Assembly: GCF_047496725.1 (NCBI RefSeq)
Contig: NC_132973.1
Span: forward strand, 17,027,733 to 17,091,732
Source of the DNA: Anoplolepis gracilipes
Taxonomy: Eukaryota > Arthropoda > Insecta > Hymenoptera > Formicidae
DNA: 64,000 bases
Direction: 5' to 3'
Shown here: positions 34,701 to 46,066 of the stretch, in pieces
Numbering within the stretch: position 1 is the first letter of the stretch
Layout: each line of letters starts with the position of its first letter
Made by a program: the position numbers and the translations under genes
The notes under the pieces: model-generated
Seen by the model: only the letters and a program-made list of their open reading frames with translations
Told to the model about the DNA's origin: nothing
Databases searched by the model: none

Positions 34701-35001
34701 ATCTATTTCTTCTTTGTGCATGGGAGGAAACCGGTATTTGGTGTGGATTGGAAAGTCGTCTGTAGTGTAAATGGAGTGGTGAGTCACGTGTGTGGTTCCT
34801 AGCTTATCGTCGGGCAAGTGGAATCTGTCTAGATTATTGGAGACTAATGTTTTAAGATTAGTCTTTTCTTCCTCATTTAAATGTTCCAATCTTAGGAGTT
34901 GTAGGGTAAGTTTCGCACGTTCTGGCGGCGTTTCAAAAAATATTTCTTCTAACTGAGACGGATTTTGGTTTAAAGGACAGTTCGCGCTTGTCTGATGCTC
35001 T
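31690..35001 (-). pseudogene. Gypsy/errantivirus-like pol (RT, RNase H, integrase), degenerate, gag and protease missing
   Basis: Minus-strand frames in pol order. Reverse transcriptase spans 35,001-34,326 (LDLASGFHQIP) and 34,354-33,887 with the YMDD active site (VYMDDIVIYA); a small deletion lies between KCEF and GVRPDP. RNase H covers 33,986-33,690 (TTDASGYAIG) and the start of 33,693-33,055, which goes on as an acidic linker. The integrase zinc-binding domain is at 33,070-32,582 (GGHKG, then CRTCQLKK). The integrase core is at 32,523-31,978, with Asp in MDIVGP, Asp in LTDQGSNF and Glu in NGSIERSH. Its C-terminal GPF motif (YIGPFEIL) lies in 31,977-31,690 with stops. Frames are broken near 34,340, 33,890-33,990, 33,690, 33,060, 32,540, 31,977 and 31,905. 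The frame is open up to the LTR terminus at 35,002, so the primer site, gag and protease have been deleted. Confidence 0.85.
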
Positions 35002-36526
35002 TGTCACGTGCTGTGACCCACTGTTATCGTCTACCTAGGTGTCAATAATAGGGTTGCTCTCTATTTAGTTTTTTTGGTAATCTGTCTAAATCGGCTATAC
35101 CCAGGGCTCCGCCGAGAGCAGGATCAATGTGTACTAGGAATTAATAAATCGGGGAATTTTTTTACTGATCAGTGATGATAATAGAGGCTTGATTTAAAAA
35201 CTCTTTTATGATATTATCTAAATTGTAAATAATGTTTTTTTTATTTTCTTCTATAAATTGGATTAAAGTTTCTAATATGACTTCAGGGTCAACAAAAGGA
35301 TTTTGTTGAAATTCAGAATCAATTGTCTGAGGCCTCATTTATTTTATTCTATTTGATAAGAAAAGAAATTAAGAAAGTTGGAAATAAAAAGAATAAATTT
35401 ATGGCATATGTATTTGAAAATGATTAGGAATGTTAAGCAAACGTGTTGAATCTCATTATTGTATATTTGATATAGTCTGGTCAGAATACAATTCACTCGG
35501 CACTAACGAGAGGCTGAGGAAGTTCTAGGAACTCCATGACACCATGACAGTTATCGCGTATGCAATGAACGTGACGCACAGTGACACTCGAGTCAATTAA
35601 AGATGAAAGAAAGAAAAAAAAAATAAAAAAAAATAAAATTCTAAAATTATATCTGCAATAGTTCTGAATTTATTCAATTTTAAGTTGGAGCAATAATTAT
35701 GATTGGAAAATTTCAATTTTTGAAATTATAAATAGATTGTGATTAATTTGACAAATTTTCAATTATATTAGAATTGGGATAAGGATTAAGGTGGTTTGTG
35801 ATAGTAATTATGAGGGATTACGTACTTACTGTTGTTGTATGGTAGAATTCACCGTCGCAGCAATTCCAAATATATACTGATTTTGAAAGTTTTAATTTAC
35901 GACTTGTATATAATGTAAGAGCAAATTTCTCATTAATTAATGACTGCTTTAATATGAAGAACAAAGTTAAATTGTGAAATTTAAATGATTTGGATTTATA
36001 TTGAATGTAGATATCTCTTTCCTTTAGAGAAAATCAACTGTTGTAATATGATTTATTTTTCATAAATATCGTTGATGCGTCTATTCATGTAATAAGAAAA
36101 GATTATTAAAATTGTTATTGCTCTTATGTAATATATATATGTTAATAAGAGTACGGTTCTTTGCAGGTTCAGCACTGTGTGGTGAGGTGTCATATAAAGA
36201 AATGTACACTGGAATATGGTATGGTGGAGGCCAGCGATATAATTTATTGTTTCAAAATCACTGTCTCCGATGGAAAAAAGGAAAAAGAGATTAAACAAGG
36301 GATGCTCCGTTATTTTTATTATTAAATTAAGTATAACGAGTAGTTAATTCTCTTACATTGGTAGATCGATTATTTAATTTCATTCTAAATTTGCAAATTT
36401 CTTGATGTAGTATTTTAACTTTATAATTCTTGAGAATAGTACCAGAATGTGAGTCAATTTGTAATTTTATAAGAGTCAATAGTCTGAACTGTGAGTTATT
36501 TAAAAGAATGAGATATATATATATAT
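35002..36526 (-). mobile_element. 3' part of an LTR-like segment, inverted copy of 22,890-24,412
   Basis: The minus-strand end (CAGCACGTGACA at 35,013-35,002) abuts pol directly. The segment matches the reverse complement of 22,890-24,412 nearly throughout, including the small ORF and the segment GCACTAACGAGAGGCTGAGG (near 35,500). Right of 36,526 the copy-A element begins, in a (TA)n stretch. In the layout it stands where the 5' LTR of the gypsy-like element should be. Confidence 0.75.
35162..35338 (-). CDS. Small conserved acidic ORF, second copy, 58 codons
   Basis: Homologue of 24,073-24,252: begins MRPQTIDSEFQQN and keeps the same frame to TAA with one codon fewer. Differences are single substitutions and a 3-bp indel. 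Purpose unknown. Confidence 0.4.
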   Translation of the reverse strand: MRPQTIDSEFQQNPFVDPEVILETLIQFIEENKKNIIYNLDNIIKEFLNQASIIITDQ

Positions 36527-36799
36527 TGTTACGTCCTGGATCGCGAGCGAGGTGCGGTTGCGGTGGTTGGTGTACGCGGATCGCGGTGGCCGAGCGGTAA
36601 ACCTGTCACGATCAGCGTAGCGGTGCACCGGAAGCTAGCGGTCGGGACGTAATGGATAATGGGGAGGATGTGAAGTGAGTAGACAATGAGTACAGATTGT
36701 TTACGTATACTAATTTTTATATATTTATCATTATTTTATACTAAACATATACGTACAGTTATATTTTATTATATGTTACAAGACGATTAGACAACTAAA

Positions 36800-37216
36800 T
36801 CACGGACGAGTATCGGGAGGCGAACTGATAGGTGCTTCAGCGGCCGGCAGGATGCATACTCGCCCGAAGAAAGGCTGGGAAGAAATGATCCTCGGTTGCG
36901 TAATCCCGAAGTCTATCAACGGCGGGGGCACGGGCCACGGACGGTATTCGATAGGCGGTAAGGGCCTATGTGAGGAAGCGACGGCCCCGCTATTGGATGC
37001 CGGTGGAGTGACAGCGTCGTGGAACGGGTCAGGAGCTGACGACTCCGCTGTATGGTTTCCCGGTGGAGGGTATGTGAAGTACCCGACGGATGCTGGGTTC
37101 TGACTATCTGGTAGAGACGCAGCCGTTCGGACCGTTAGATAGGAGCCGCCTTGGTATAGTGACCGGATGAGGCGCTTCAATTGATGAGCACGCCCTGCTC
37201 GACGTGACCGACCCAT
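36800..37216 (-). CDS. RRAG protein, copy A version, 138 codons
   Basis: Starts MGRSRRAGRAHQLKRLIRSL, then Pro/Ser-rich sequence with YFTYPPPGNH and a stretch PPIEYRPWPVPPPLIDFG. The copy-B homologue (61,910-62,266) is closely similar but lacks about 20 codons near the C-terminus, an in-frame indel. The basic N-terminus aligns with the ORFs at 22,206 and 24,707; the C-terminal half is different and Pro-rich. On the minus strand TTTACCTCCTTAG precedes the ATG by 7 bp, so this too is probably the first codon region of a spliced exon. Function unknown. Confidence 0.55.
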   Translation of the reverse strand: MGRSRRAGRAHQLKRLIRSLYQGGSYLTVRTAASLPDSQNPASVGYFTYPPPGNHTAESSAPDPFHDAVTPPASNSGAVASSHRPLPPIEYRPWPVPPPLIDFGITQPRIISSQPFFGRVCILPAAEAPISSPPDTRP

Positions 37217-37405
37217 GACGCAGCTAAGGAGGTAAACGAAATTATAATCAACGCCATGGTTGAATACGCGGAGGGATATAGACAGGGATTAGAAATAGTA
37301 ACGCCAGTGATGAAAAAGGAAAAAGAAAGAAGAAAAAAAAAACATATACGCGTTAACGTAAATTGCTAAACGAGTTGACCTTATCTGACGGGTTGCGGGG
37401 ACAGG

Positions 37406-37455
37406 GTAAGTGATTAATGAGTTTACTTTAATTTAATATTTATTTTATATTTCAG
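37406..37455 (+). promoter_or_regulatory. Antisense intron-like 50-bp segment
   Basis: GTAAGT at 37,406 and TTTATATTTCAG ending at 37,455 on the strand opposite to RRAG. Copy B keeps both ends (GTGAGC and TTTCAG). The length is at the lower limit for insect introns. Other donor- or acceptor-like words on this strand occur near 38,271, 38,380 and 38,180. Confidence 0.3.
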
Positions 37456-37469
37456 ACCAAGAAGAGCGA

Positions 37470-38065
37470 TCGGAGGAATTGTGAGAGACGCTCTGAGAGA
37501 GGCGCGGTTCGTGGACTGAGAGGAGGCAGATCGCCCTGAGAGAGGCGCGCTGCACGCTAGGAGGCGGAATGCCCTGAAAGAGGCGCTCCTCGGAGATGAG
37601 AGTCGTTCGCCCTGAGAGAGGCGTGCGACATAGATAGAGGTAGTCCGGCCCTGAAGGAGGTGCACTACGAGGGATGAAGGCAGAGCCCTATAAGAGGCGC
37701 ACTGCTAGAAGGGACGTAGAGTCGCCCTGAAAGAGGCGCACTACGTAGGAAAAATATAGATCGCCCTGGAAGAGGCGCCCTACGGTGTAGGTAAGGATGG
37801 TTATCGCTCTCTGTCTAATGACACTCCCTATGAAGACGTCCGAATAAAATATTAATCTCTTCAATTATAAGTTACAGATATCTGAGGCTCTGGGTATGTC
37901 AAGGCGGACGTCGCGGACCTTGCCACTGGTGAGCGGATAAGGAAAAAGAAAAGAAAAAAAAATAGAAGAAGCTATAAGGAATACAAGAACGCCCTGGAGG
38001 AGGCGCGCACCGACGCAGGATAACCGGAACACCCTGGGAGAGGCGCGCGTCGCCGCAGGATGAAA
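37470..38065. repeat. Leader array of spaced GCCCTGA-GAGAGGCGC motifs (copy A)
   Basis: Eight copies of the 16-bp word GCCCTGARAGAGGCGC or a close variant between 37,485 and 37,775, spaced about 40 bp, plus two more near 37,990 and 38,030. The intervening sequence is not repeated. The word is a near-palindrome (GCC...GGC) that could form a small hairpin in RNA. Confidence 0.85.
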
Positions 38066-38889
38066 GAGAGAGCCCGATGTAGGCGTGAAGGAAGGATGAC
38101 CTCGTCAGATAAGTAGCACTAATTTGCCCGATAATTTCAGTATTAAAATTAGAATAGAAAGCTTGTCTCTATATTTACAGGTGTGGACACGAGAGATTAA
38201 CGGCGAGAAAAATTCACACCGAAAAGATGACTGACGCCCGGAATGGACAGGGGCCGCGAACTGACACAGGTATGTATATTTCGAGTAAATTACACGTAAA
38301 CAATATGATTAATGATCACACGAATATATCTTAATAATAACGACAACGTACTCACTTCACTAAATTATTATGTGTTACAGGAACCACTGGGGAACACACT
38401 GTCACGCGGGTGTACACGAGAATGTGGATCTACAATAATGTTAGGGTTACAATATCAGTTAATAGAACCTTCCTTTGACTATAATTTCACGCGAGGACAG
38501 GTTTCGGACGCTTAAACGATATTAAATAGGCGGCATTAATAGTAATCTGATTGTCTGGAGAAGAAAAGATATAACGCTTATATTGTTGAAAGAGGTAATT
38601 TACTGCGAATGAAAATTAAGATAAAATGTCTTTGAAAGTGATAGAAGAATTCGATATGTATTGTGAGCGCCGTGAAAATCGAAAAAGAGAAAGAAAATAT
38701 AATAGTGACAGTGGAAACAATTAATCAAGAATAAATTTATACGACAGTAAACGCAAGAAACTGAAAGCTAATTAATAGTATTCGCGATATGCTAGTCTCG
38801 AAGTCTCTCTGAGTTAATGATTTTGTGTGAATAATACCGAGTAATGAACTAGAAACACTGATTCGAAGATATAATATTAATTACACTGT

Positions 38890-39235
38890 GTGAAAATTTG
38901 CAAGAGTGTATGTATGACCGAATGCTATAAAGATAACCGATTATCAAATCGTATGAATGACTGTCTGTACAATGAATTTACTGAGTACTGTATGAATCGA
39001 GTATGAATACTGGGTAAACTGTCTAATTGATCGAATATTGACTGCTGATCGAATACTGACTATGCCGAATGAACTGTATGAATTAACTGTCGAAGCGTAA
39101 ACTGAATGATCTGAACTGTCTGGGCGAGAACTGAATACTCAATATGAGCTGACCGAATACTGACTGAGCGAAAACTGAATTGTCAAAACGAACCGTACAA
39201 ACTGATTTTACTGTCGGGGCGAAAGCCGAATAGTC
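38890..39235 (-). repeat. Array of ATTCAGT/ATTCGGT-type words downstream of the TATA box (copy A)
   Basis: On the minus strand the first 300 or so bases after the promoter contain more than fifteen heptamers related to ATTCAGT, ATTCGGT or ATTCGAT, often next to CAGT. The colinear region of copy B (59,880-60,210) has the same array. Confidence 0.7.
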
Positions 39236-39260
39236 ATTGTTGAGCGCACTGTGCTCCCGT

Positions 39261-39267
39261 TTATATA
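39261..39267 (-). promoter_or_regulatory. TATA box of copy A
   Basis: TATATAA on the minus strand in the context GGGTATATAAACGGGAG, conserved at 59,852-59,858 in copy B. The transcription start would lie about 30 bp on, near 39,238-39,242. Confidence 0.65.
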
Positions 39268-39731
39268 CCCGTGGTCGCTGAGGGCTCCCACCTTCTGAAT
39301 TGTAGCGCGCGCAACGTGGTCCGATCCTGGTCACGCTTGTTTGTCACGGGTATTACGCGCCGGGCAATAGTAAGCGGTCACGGTGTTTGTCCGAAATTTT
39401 CACGTGATCCGGCGGTTCCTGAATGTTCTAGAAGCTTCGGGACCCAGCATTATAATATAATATTTATATCGTTATTTCTAGATATATCGCAATTATTACT
39501 AGCGTTACGATAACTTATCTGATTAATTACTTATCGCCGCATTGTATTATAGCGTTGTACTTAAATAATTGTAGAGATATGAGAGCATTTCGCTAATTAA
39601 CTTATTAATTAACAATTATCTATAATGTCGCATAAAGTTATTCGTGGATTACAAGGTCTAAATTAGTCTACAGACGTTAAACTCGCTATTATATAACTAT
39701 ATGTATGTATATCATTATAACTAGTAGTAAA

Positions 39732-39736
<5 letters not shown>

Positions 39737-39787
<51 letters not shown>

Positions 39788-39790
39788 TAT
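39737..39790. repeat. (TA)n microsatellite
   Basis: TA run of about 50 bp. The homologous run in copy B is at 59,337-59,383. Confidence 0.95.
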
Positions 39791-40780
39791 GTAAGTAATA
39801 GTGGTATAAATGCACATGTAATATGCCGGGATATATTTACAATGAATGGATGAGGAGTGTGTAAGTGTGTATAAATGCATAAATTTATGACAAGTTTATA
39901 TTGTGAGAGATTGAGTGTGTAATTTAAATAATGCGTATGGAATATGTATGAATTAGCTATAAGATCCGGAAATATTGTGTTACCGTGTATATGATATGTT
40001 GATTATGCGTATGTTAATATATGAGTATGCCTGTAATAAGTTTATAATAGGTTTATTGAGAATGCGTCGTTTGTGCGTACTAATGCGTCACTATGTATAT
40101 AAATTATTTATAGGGTGTGTGTATTTGCGTGTTACTGGGTGGATAATATGTCTATAATAGTCAGATACTGATTAAACATTGTGTAGATGATAAGTTTATA
40201 ACGCGCGTATTTTTGTATCACCGGGTATATTAGGTGACAATTGTTATATAATTTTATGGTGTGTTTAATAAGGAGCGTGTATCTATGTAATTATTTCTGG
40301 GTGTTCATTATGCGTTTATACTTGGTTTATGTAGTGTATGATGTGTGTATTATTGTACCACCGTATATATATAGGTATAGTCATTTTGTTTATTATGCAT
40401 ATGTATACTGTAATTATCATTCATCCTCAATAAAATGATAAAGAAGTTTTGAGAATATTATCACGTTCAAGTTATTTCAGACACCTTGTATAAGTAAGTT
40501 TTTTTTTTTTTTTTTAATTAAGTAATTGTATATATTTGAGTGTGACTATCTAACTTTAGTTATCTTCCAGAGCTTTATTCGTTTTAAACTCTTTATGGGA
40601 TATTTATATTGTTTTCACTATAATATGTATATATATATATATATGTATCATGAGTGGTTCATTTTAATTATTATTGGTTTTAATTGATCACTTAAATGTT
40701 GTCTGAGCCTCGAGGAGTTCTTGTCAGGTCATTATAATTTGCCTTTAAAACATCTGTGGATTATGATTTCTGCAGCGAGT

Positions 40781-40825
<45 letters not shown>

Positions 40826-41784
40826 GTGCATGCACCGAGTTATCTCCATGGTTGATATATGAAATAATTATCAATGATAGCTGACCGGATTTTTATTGGC
40901 AAACCAAATTGGATTCATGGTAAGGAATTATTATGCAGATGATGGGTTTGATCGAATCTTTTATTGTTGTTAAAATTTGAATTTACTGAAATCACTGTGC
41001 TGCGGTGGAGTATGAGTAAAATTGACAAGTTATTATATTTGGGTGACAGAATCATTAGATATGTACGTTATTGTGGTATTAATTCGGCTTTGGGATATTA
41101 AACTGCATTTAATAGTGAAGGCATAATTATATATTGGAGGTGCGGATTAAAATAAATGAATTATTAAAGTTAAAAATATGAGGTGTTCCTGGAGTAAAAT
41201 GGGTCTACAACAATGTGCGCTTAACTTTTTATGGCGGGGCTGTAGCCCTATAAGTTGCTACTTTTTTTGGTTTCTTATGAGTCAAGACGCCAGGAAATAA
41301 TTAATTAAGGTCACTGGGCGGGTTTTTTATGTGATGTTTAAACCGTTAAAAATTGGGTGCTTTTCGATGTTGCGACAACTTTTGATATATTGAGAAAAGT
41401 GATTTAGACTGTGCATAGGAAGTTGCAATTGCACATACGAGTTACTTGGCTTGCTTAGTTTTAATAATTAATGAAAGTTTATATATAGGGTGTCCCAAAA
41501 AGTACCGATCGGAGTTTATCATATGAAGCTTATAGAATTTAACCAAATGAATCGGTCGGTTGTTAAACACTATTTTATACTAATGTTTGGATAATATGAC
41601 AATGTTAGTTTATATACCGGGTGTCAATTTATTAAGGTGAACATATGTCCGGAGTTGTATTTCCGCTTATTCGCAGTTATGATCTTTTTCCTTGCGTGAT
41701 TTTAGCTTGTTATATAGATTTTCTTTATATTTTTGTTATACCGGGTGGTGGTTAATTCTCGATGCGTGTCTATGGTGATGTGTA

Positions 41785-43166
41785 CACGCACCGGCATAAA
41801 TGGTGTCCGTCGGTAAATGTGTATGTACGTACGTGTATGACAACCGAGAGCGTCACATACACATGCAGCGCGTACGTACGTGTCACTTGAAGCGCGGCGG
41901 AGTTCATGCAGCGGAGGAGAAAAAAGTGAGAGGCAATTCGATGTTGCATCCTTAGCGCAAGCCGCACGATCGAGAGAGAAAGCATGACAAGACGTGATGC
42001 CGATTAGTGGTGTCCTGTAGCACTGCCTCACTCACTCTACGCTTGAATGCAGGAGGAATGAGCGAGAGAGCTATAGGACACCGCGTTGTCTCTATATGCG
42101 TCTCGTTCGCTCTCGCGCTTATGTCATGCTTTCTTTTTTATTCTTTCAAGAAACGTGGCTGAACTCTGCGCATCGAATGCCGGCATTCGTAAAATTATAA
42201 TTATATTATATTAATATTAGAAGTTCGGTTTCACATATATCAAAAAAATATGATTATTCTAATTAAATATTAATTTATTTATGATTGCGTATTTTTTTTT
42301 CTATTTATGTAAAAAAATTTGCTAAAAAATATATATATACATGTATCATTATGAGTAATTTTGAGATTCACTAGAACAGTAATTGTAAACTTGCATCCGT
42401 TTGTAATTAAATTTATAATTACTTATAAATAAACGTGTAGAAATGATAATTCGTGATATAAAATATTTTTCGTAATTGTATTATTACAAAACTCAAATTT
42501 TAAATTCCCGATAAAAAATTTCTTATGTATAGTTATACAGAATTGAATATTATTATACAGGATTCAACACAATTGTGTAAAAATATGTATAATTATTATA
42601 GATGACACCGTAAAAAACGTTACGTATATTTATATATAAATGGATTGATAGCTACAATTAGAATTATGTATATGTAAGCTTATACATACTTATACACAAT
42701 GCCTGCAACATTTTATTTATAATTATTAATAATTATATATAATCATATATAAAATGGACAAATTTCGTATATAAATTTGTATAATTAGATACGACTATTT
42801 TTGTCTGATTATATATAAAAATTTTTTACCGGGTTTATAACACAATATCGATATCTGATCGAATTCATGGTTTGTCACAAATGAACCAACGAGCATTTAA
42901 CTGTAAATTTACAATACTTATATAAAAATGTAACTAATTTAGGGAAGATAACGTTATGCTGCGTAATATTACAAAAATTTAGATATCTTCATAAAAAAGT
43001 TTTTTAAATATTAATGATTAAATTATACATATATTAATATTAAATATTAATTTAAAGTAAATTAAAAACTCTATTTATTTTCTCTCTTTTTTTATTTATT
43101 TTCATAAATACATATATATATATATTTTTACATATAATTATATATAAAATATAAAATAAAAAAAAA

Positions 43167-43201
<35 letters not shown>

Positions 43202-43638
43202 ATTTATATATAAAAAATAATACGAATAAAATAATTACGAATGCCGGCATTCGATGCGCAGAGTTCAGCCACGTTTCTTGAAAGAATAAAAAAGAAAGCA
43301 TGACATAAGCGCGAGAGCGAACGAGACGCATATAGAGACAACGCGGTGTCCTACAGCTCTCTCGCTCATTCCTCCTGCATTCAAGCGTAGAGTGAGTGAG
43401 GCAGTGCTACAGGACACCACTAATCGGCATCACGTCTTGTCATGCTTTCTCTCTCGATCGTGCGGCTTGCGCTAAGGATGCAACATCGGATTGCCTCCCA
43501 CTTTTTTCTCCTCCGCTGCATGAACTCCGCCGCGCTTCAAGTGACACGTACGTACGCGCTGCATGTGTATGTGACGCTCTCGGTTGTCATACACGTACGT
43601 ACATACACATTTACCGACACCATTTATGCCGGTGCGTG
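41785..43638. mobile_element. Foldback element with ~410-bp terminal inverted repeats, inserted in copy A
   Basis: Left TIR 41,785-42,195 begins CACGCACCGGCATAAATGG; right TIR 43,230-43,638 ends with its complement. Between them lies about 1 kb of AT-rich DNA without ORFs. It is flanked by TA (41,783-41,784 and 43,639-43,640). Copy B shows the uninterrupted site around 57,494-57,495 with a single TA. Because flanking and terminal bases form GTAC on both sides, the duplication could be read as TA or as GTAC. TA would suit a Tc1/mariner-type origin. ORFs within the arms mirror each other and are not counted as genes. Confidence 0.85.
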
Positions 43639-44224
43639 TACGTGTATGTTTGTGTTTAGTAAGAGTGATGACGGCGAGGTGGAGTGAACATTGACTTATA
43701 TTATCGCTATTACTTAATTTATGCTATTCTATTGACGCGTACTTAATATTATGTTTCCTTTTTATTTTTCACGTACTGCAACTAGAGTGACAAAACTAAA
43801 TGGGTAATTATAATAAAATTAAGATGTTCGACCGATTTGGCAGGCCGTTTCTCTTCCCTTTTTCAGGTGCTGAGGATGCGGACTAGAAGGTGATATACCG
43901 GGTGGCCGGAAAATAGGTAAGAATTTTCATTAGACAACTAATTAATTATTTTCCTTTATTTTTAGGTAGGTGATAGGGGAGAACCAGTGATGGGGATAAA
44001 ACAAGAAAAAGAAAAAAAAATGTTCTAGCCGGAAACATAATAAAAAGGTATTTATCGGCTTAATCTAATTTTGATAATAACTATATGTATATATATATAA
44101 GAAGAAAAAGAAAAAAAATTTTTATAGGTGCTTAACGCTTACTATGTCTACTTAACAGGTGGCGTATGGAGTCAACGGACAGCGACTGGTGTCAAGCGGA
44201 GGCGTTGGACGTGACATACATATA

Positions 44225-44581
44225 CAGGGTGTCCCAAAAATGTCGGTAATATATTTTAATGGCAGGTTCTTTAGAACATTTTAAGGCGAAAAATTTAATA
44301 CAAAAATGTCGAGGCTACAATAGTTTTCAAATTAAAAAGATTTAAAGATCACGAATGACAGGACTAGAATTTCGTGCGCTCAGGTACGGCAAAATAACAA
44401 GTGATAAAAGAATTAGATAAATTAGATATATTCATAGAAGCACTCCTGTCATTCGTAATCTTTAAATCTTTCTATATTGAAAACTATTATAGCCTCGACA
44501 TTTTTGTATTAAACTTTTCGTTTTAAAATGTTCTAAAAAACCTGCCGTTAGAATATTTATCGGTCATTTCGGGACATCCTG
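44225..44581. mobile_element. Palindromic MITE, Tc1/mariner-like, TA duplication
   Basis: Termini CAGGGTGTCCCAAAAATG (44,225) and CATTTCGGGACATCCTG (44,581). Arms are about 145 bp and a central part contains GCTCAGGTACGG. It is flanked by TA on both sides (44,223-44,224 and 44,582-44,583). A decayed relative is at 12.7-13.3 kb. Confidence 0.8.
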
Positions 44582-44583
44582 TA

Positions 44584-44935
44584 TATAAAAGAAAGATGTA
44601 AGTTGAAGAATAAGAGATTAAATTTAAAAAAAATTTAATAATAAAAATCCACTCTTGGCCAATATACACGTTTTTTTCTTGTAAAAAATTATTTACAAAT
44701 AATATTAATAAAAAAATAATATTAATAATAAATACTCTTAATAATTTTAATAACAAAACTTTTCTAATAATATCTATCAATTTTATATGGGCAACAACGT
44801 ATGTATATGTTGTTGCTCAACGGAAACCGCGAGAAGGTGGTGGTTTCCGTCAAGAAGAAATATAAAAAAAATTCCTTTCATTATTATATTAAATATAATA
44901 AAATTACACACACACGCACGCACGCACGCACACAC
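44584..44935 (+). repeat. Inverted repeat arm, left of the Helitron
   Basis: Matches the reverse complement of 50,655-50,998, including GGGCAACAACGTATGTATAT and CCGCGAGAAGGTGGTGGTTT. Ends in (ACAC)n/(ACGC)n. The two arms flank the Helitron but lie outside its 3' end, so they are probably two copies of an unrelated repeat. Confidence 0.8.
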
Positions 44936-45590
44936 GCACGCACATATTATATATGTAAGTGCCGTCTGTCTGTCTGTCTGTATGACCGCGAACTACTTCC
45001 ACATTTGTGGACCGATCTCCACGAAACAGGTGTCAAAATGTTCCTAATTCTTCTGGGATTATGACGATGTGGTTTTTTTTAATTTTCATTCCACCCACGC
45101 GTCCACTCACGCATCCACCTATGCGCATTTATGGACCGATTTTCGCGAATTTGGTACCAAAATTTCGCAAATTTTTTGAAGAAAGTTGCTGTGTGTTTTT
45201 TTTTAATTTTCATCCAACCCACGCGTTCACCCACACATCCACCTACGCTCACATATTTATGGACCGAGCGAGCGCGCATTTATGTTACCGATTTGTACGA
45301 AATCGGTACCAAAATTTTGCAAATTTTTAGAAGGTTGCTATGTGGTTTTTTTTTTTAATTTTCATTTTACCCGCGCATCCACGAACTACTTCCATATTTA
45401 TGTTTTCCTCAAAAAAAATTTTTTATTTAATTTTTTTAAAGATTTTTGTGCAGATGTGTTTAAAATGTTTCGAAATATCGAGATATATCACATTTTCATA
45501 TATATAATTTTTTATTTAATTTTTTTAATTATAGGAGGCTGTAAAAAAATTTTTTCTAAGCACTCACAAATTTAAGGCACAAAATAACGT
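44936..45590 (+). repeat. ACGC/GTCT microsatellites and ~130-bp degenerate tandem repeats
   Basis: (ACGC)n at about 44,900-44,945 and GTCT x4 near 44,964 are followed by three related units (about 45,000-45,125, 45,126-45,250 and 45,255-45,390). Each holds TATGGACCGATTTTCGCGAA-like text and AATTTTCATxxxACCCACGC. Such 'gaccgatttxxacgaa' repeats often stand in the 5' region of Helitrons, which would fit the element downstream. No gene is assigned. Confidence 0.55.
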
Positions 45591-45759
45591 CTGTATATAT
45601 AGATGATATCAGTTATTGATTAGTAATTTCATAAATAATTATATGTATATATAAGTGTATATATACAAATGTATATATACAAGTTGATAAATTCAGACAG
45701 TAAATATCAGTTGATAATTTCAATACTAACTGTCATATGGAAGTGAATAGTCAAATAAA

Positions 45760-45986
45760 ATGGAAAACGGTATGATTAATAAAAAAGAAATAAATGGACA
45801 ACATGGGAAAGAAGTGGATGAAAAAAAAGGTAAACTATTATTAATTGTTATTAATAACTATTAATAATTATTATTTTAAATCTATAATAATTTTTATTCT
45901 TTAAAATTTTAGTACCTGAGGATGAAAATCATTCAGAAATAAATAGAAAGCAAAAAGAAATAGACGAATATAAAAATGGTAAATGA
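45760..45986 (+). CDS. Possible small two-exon Lys/Glu-rich ORF, 47 codons
   Basis: Exon 1 at 45,760-45,829 (ATG, MENGMINKKEING) ends at GTAAAC. Exon 2 at 45,913-45,986 starts after TTTTAG and ends in TGA. The frames join in phase, giving a very charged 47-residue peptide with no known domain. Phase agreement alone is weak evidence, and the position near a decayed Helitron suggests it may be fortuitous. Confidence 0.25.
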
Positions 45987-46023
45987 CTTTTATAACAATA
46001 AAAATTAGAATAAAAATTAAAAT

Positions 46024-46027
<4 letters not shown>

Positions 46028-46063
<36 letters not shown>
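46028..46063. repeat. (TA)n microsatellite
   Basis: TA run of about 35 bp directly before an interspersed repeat that starts ACAGGGTGGACCATTTTAA. Confidence 0.9.

Positions 46064-46066
<3 letters not shown>

Larger units (their letters stand above)
36527..44216 (-). mobile_element. Giant LTR-like element, copy A (interrupted by a foldback element)
   Basis: Ends are TGTTACGTCC (36,527) and GGACGTGACA (44,216), nearly perfect 10-bp inverted termini of the TG...CA type. Read in the minus (RRAG-sense) direction it has a long AT-rich 5' part, a TATA box (39,261-39,267), an ATTCAGT-type motif array, a GCCCTGA..GGCGC array, the RRAG ORF, AATAAA (near 36,775) and the terminus. Copy B (56,922-62,540) is colinear and inverted. 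Without the 1.85-kb foldback insertion, copy A is about 5.8 kb. It carries no pol genes, so it looks like a solo LTR of extreme length or a non-autonomous relative. Flanks ATAT/TACA do not form a clean target duplication. Confidence 0.7.

Noticed and set aside
37470..38065. CRISPR array
   Set aside because: Regularly spaced short repeats, but eukaryotic context, imperfect words, no cas genes and location inside a transposable element leader.
41702..43687. Two matching ORFs at 41,702-42,031 (-) and 43,396-43,659 (+)
   Set aside because: They are the same sequence in the two arms of the foldback element, with no domain and no codon-level evidence of selection.
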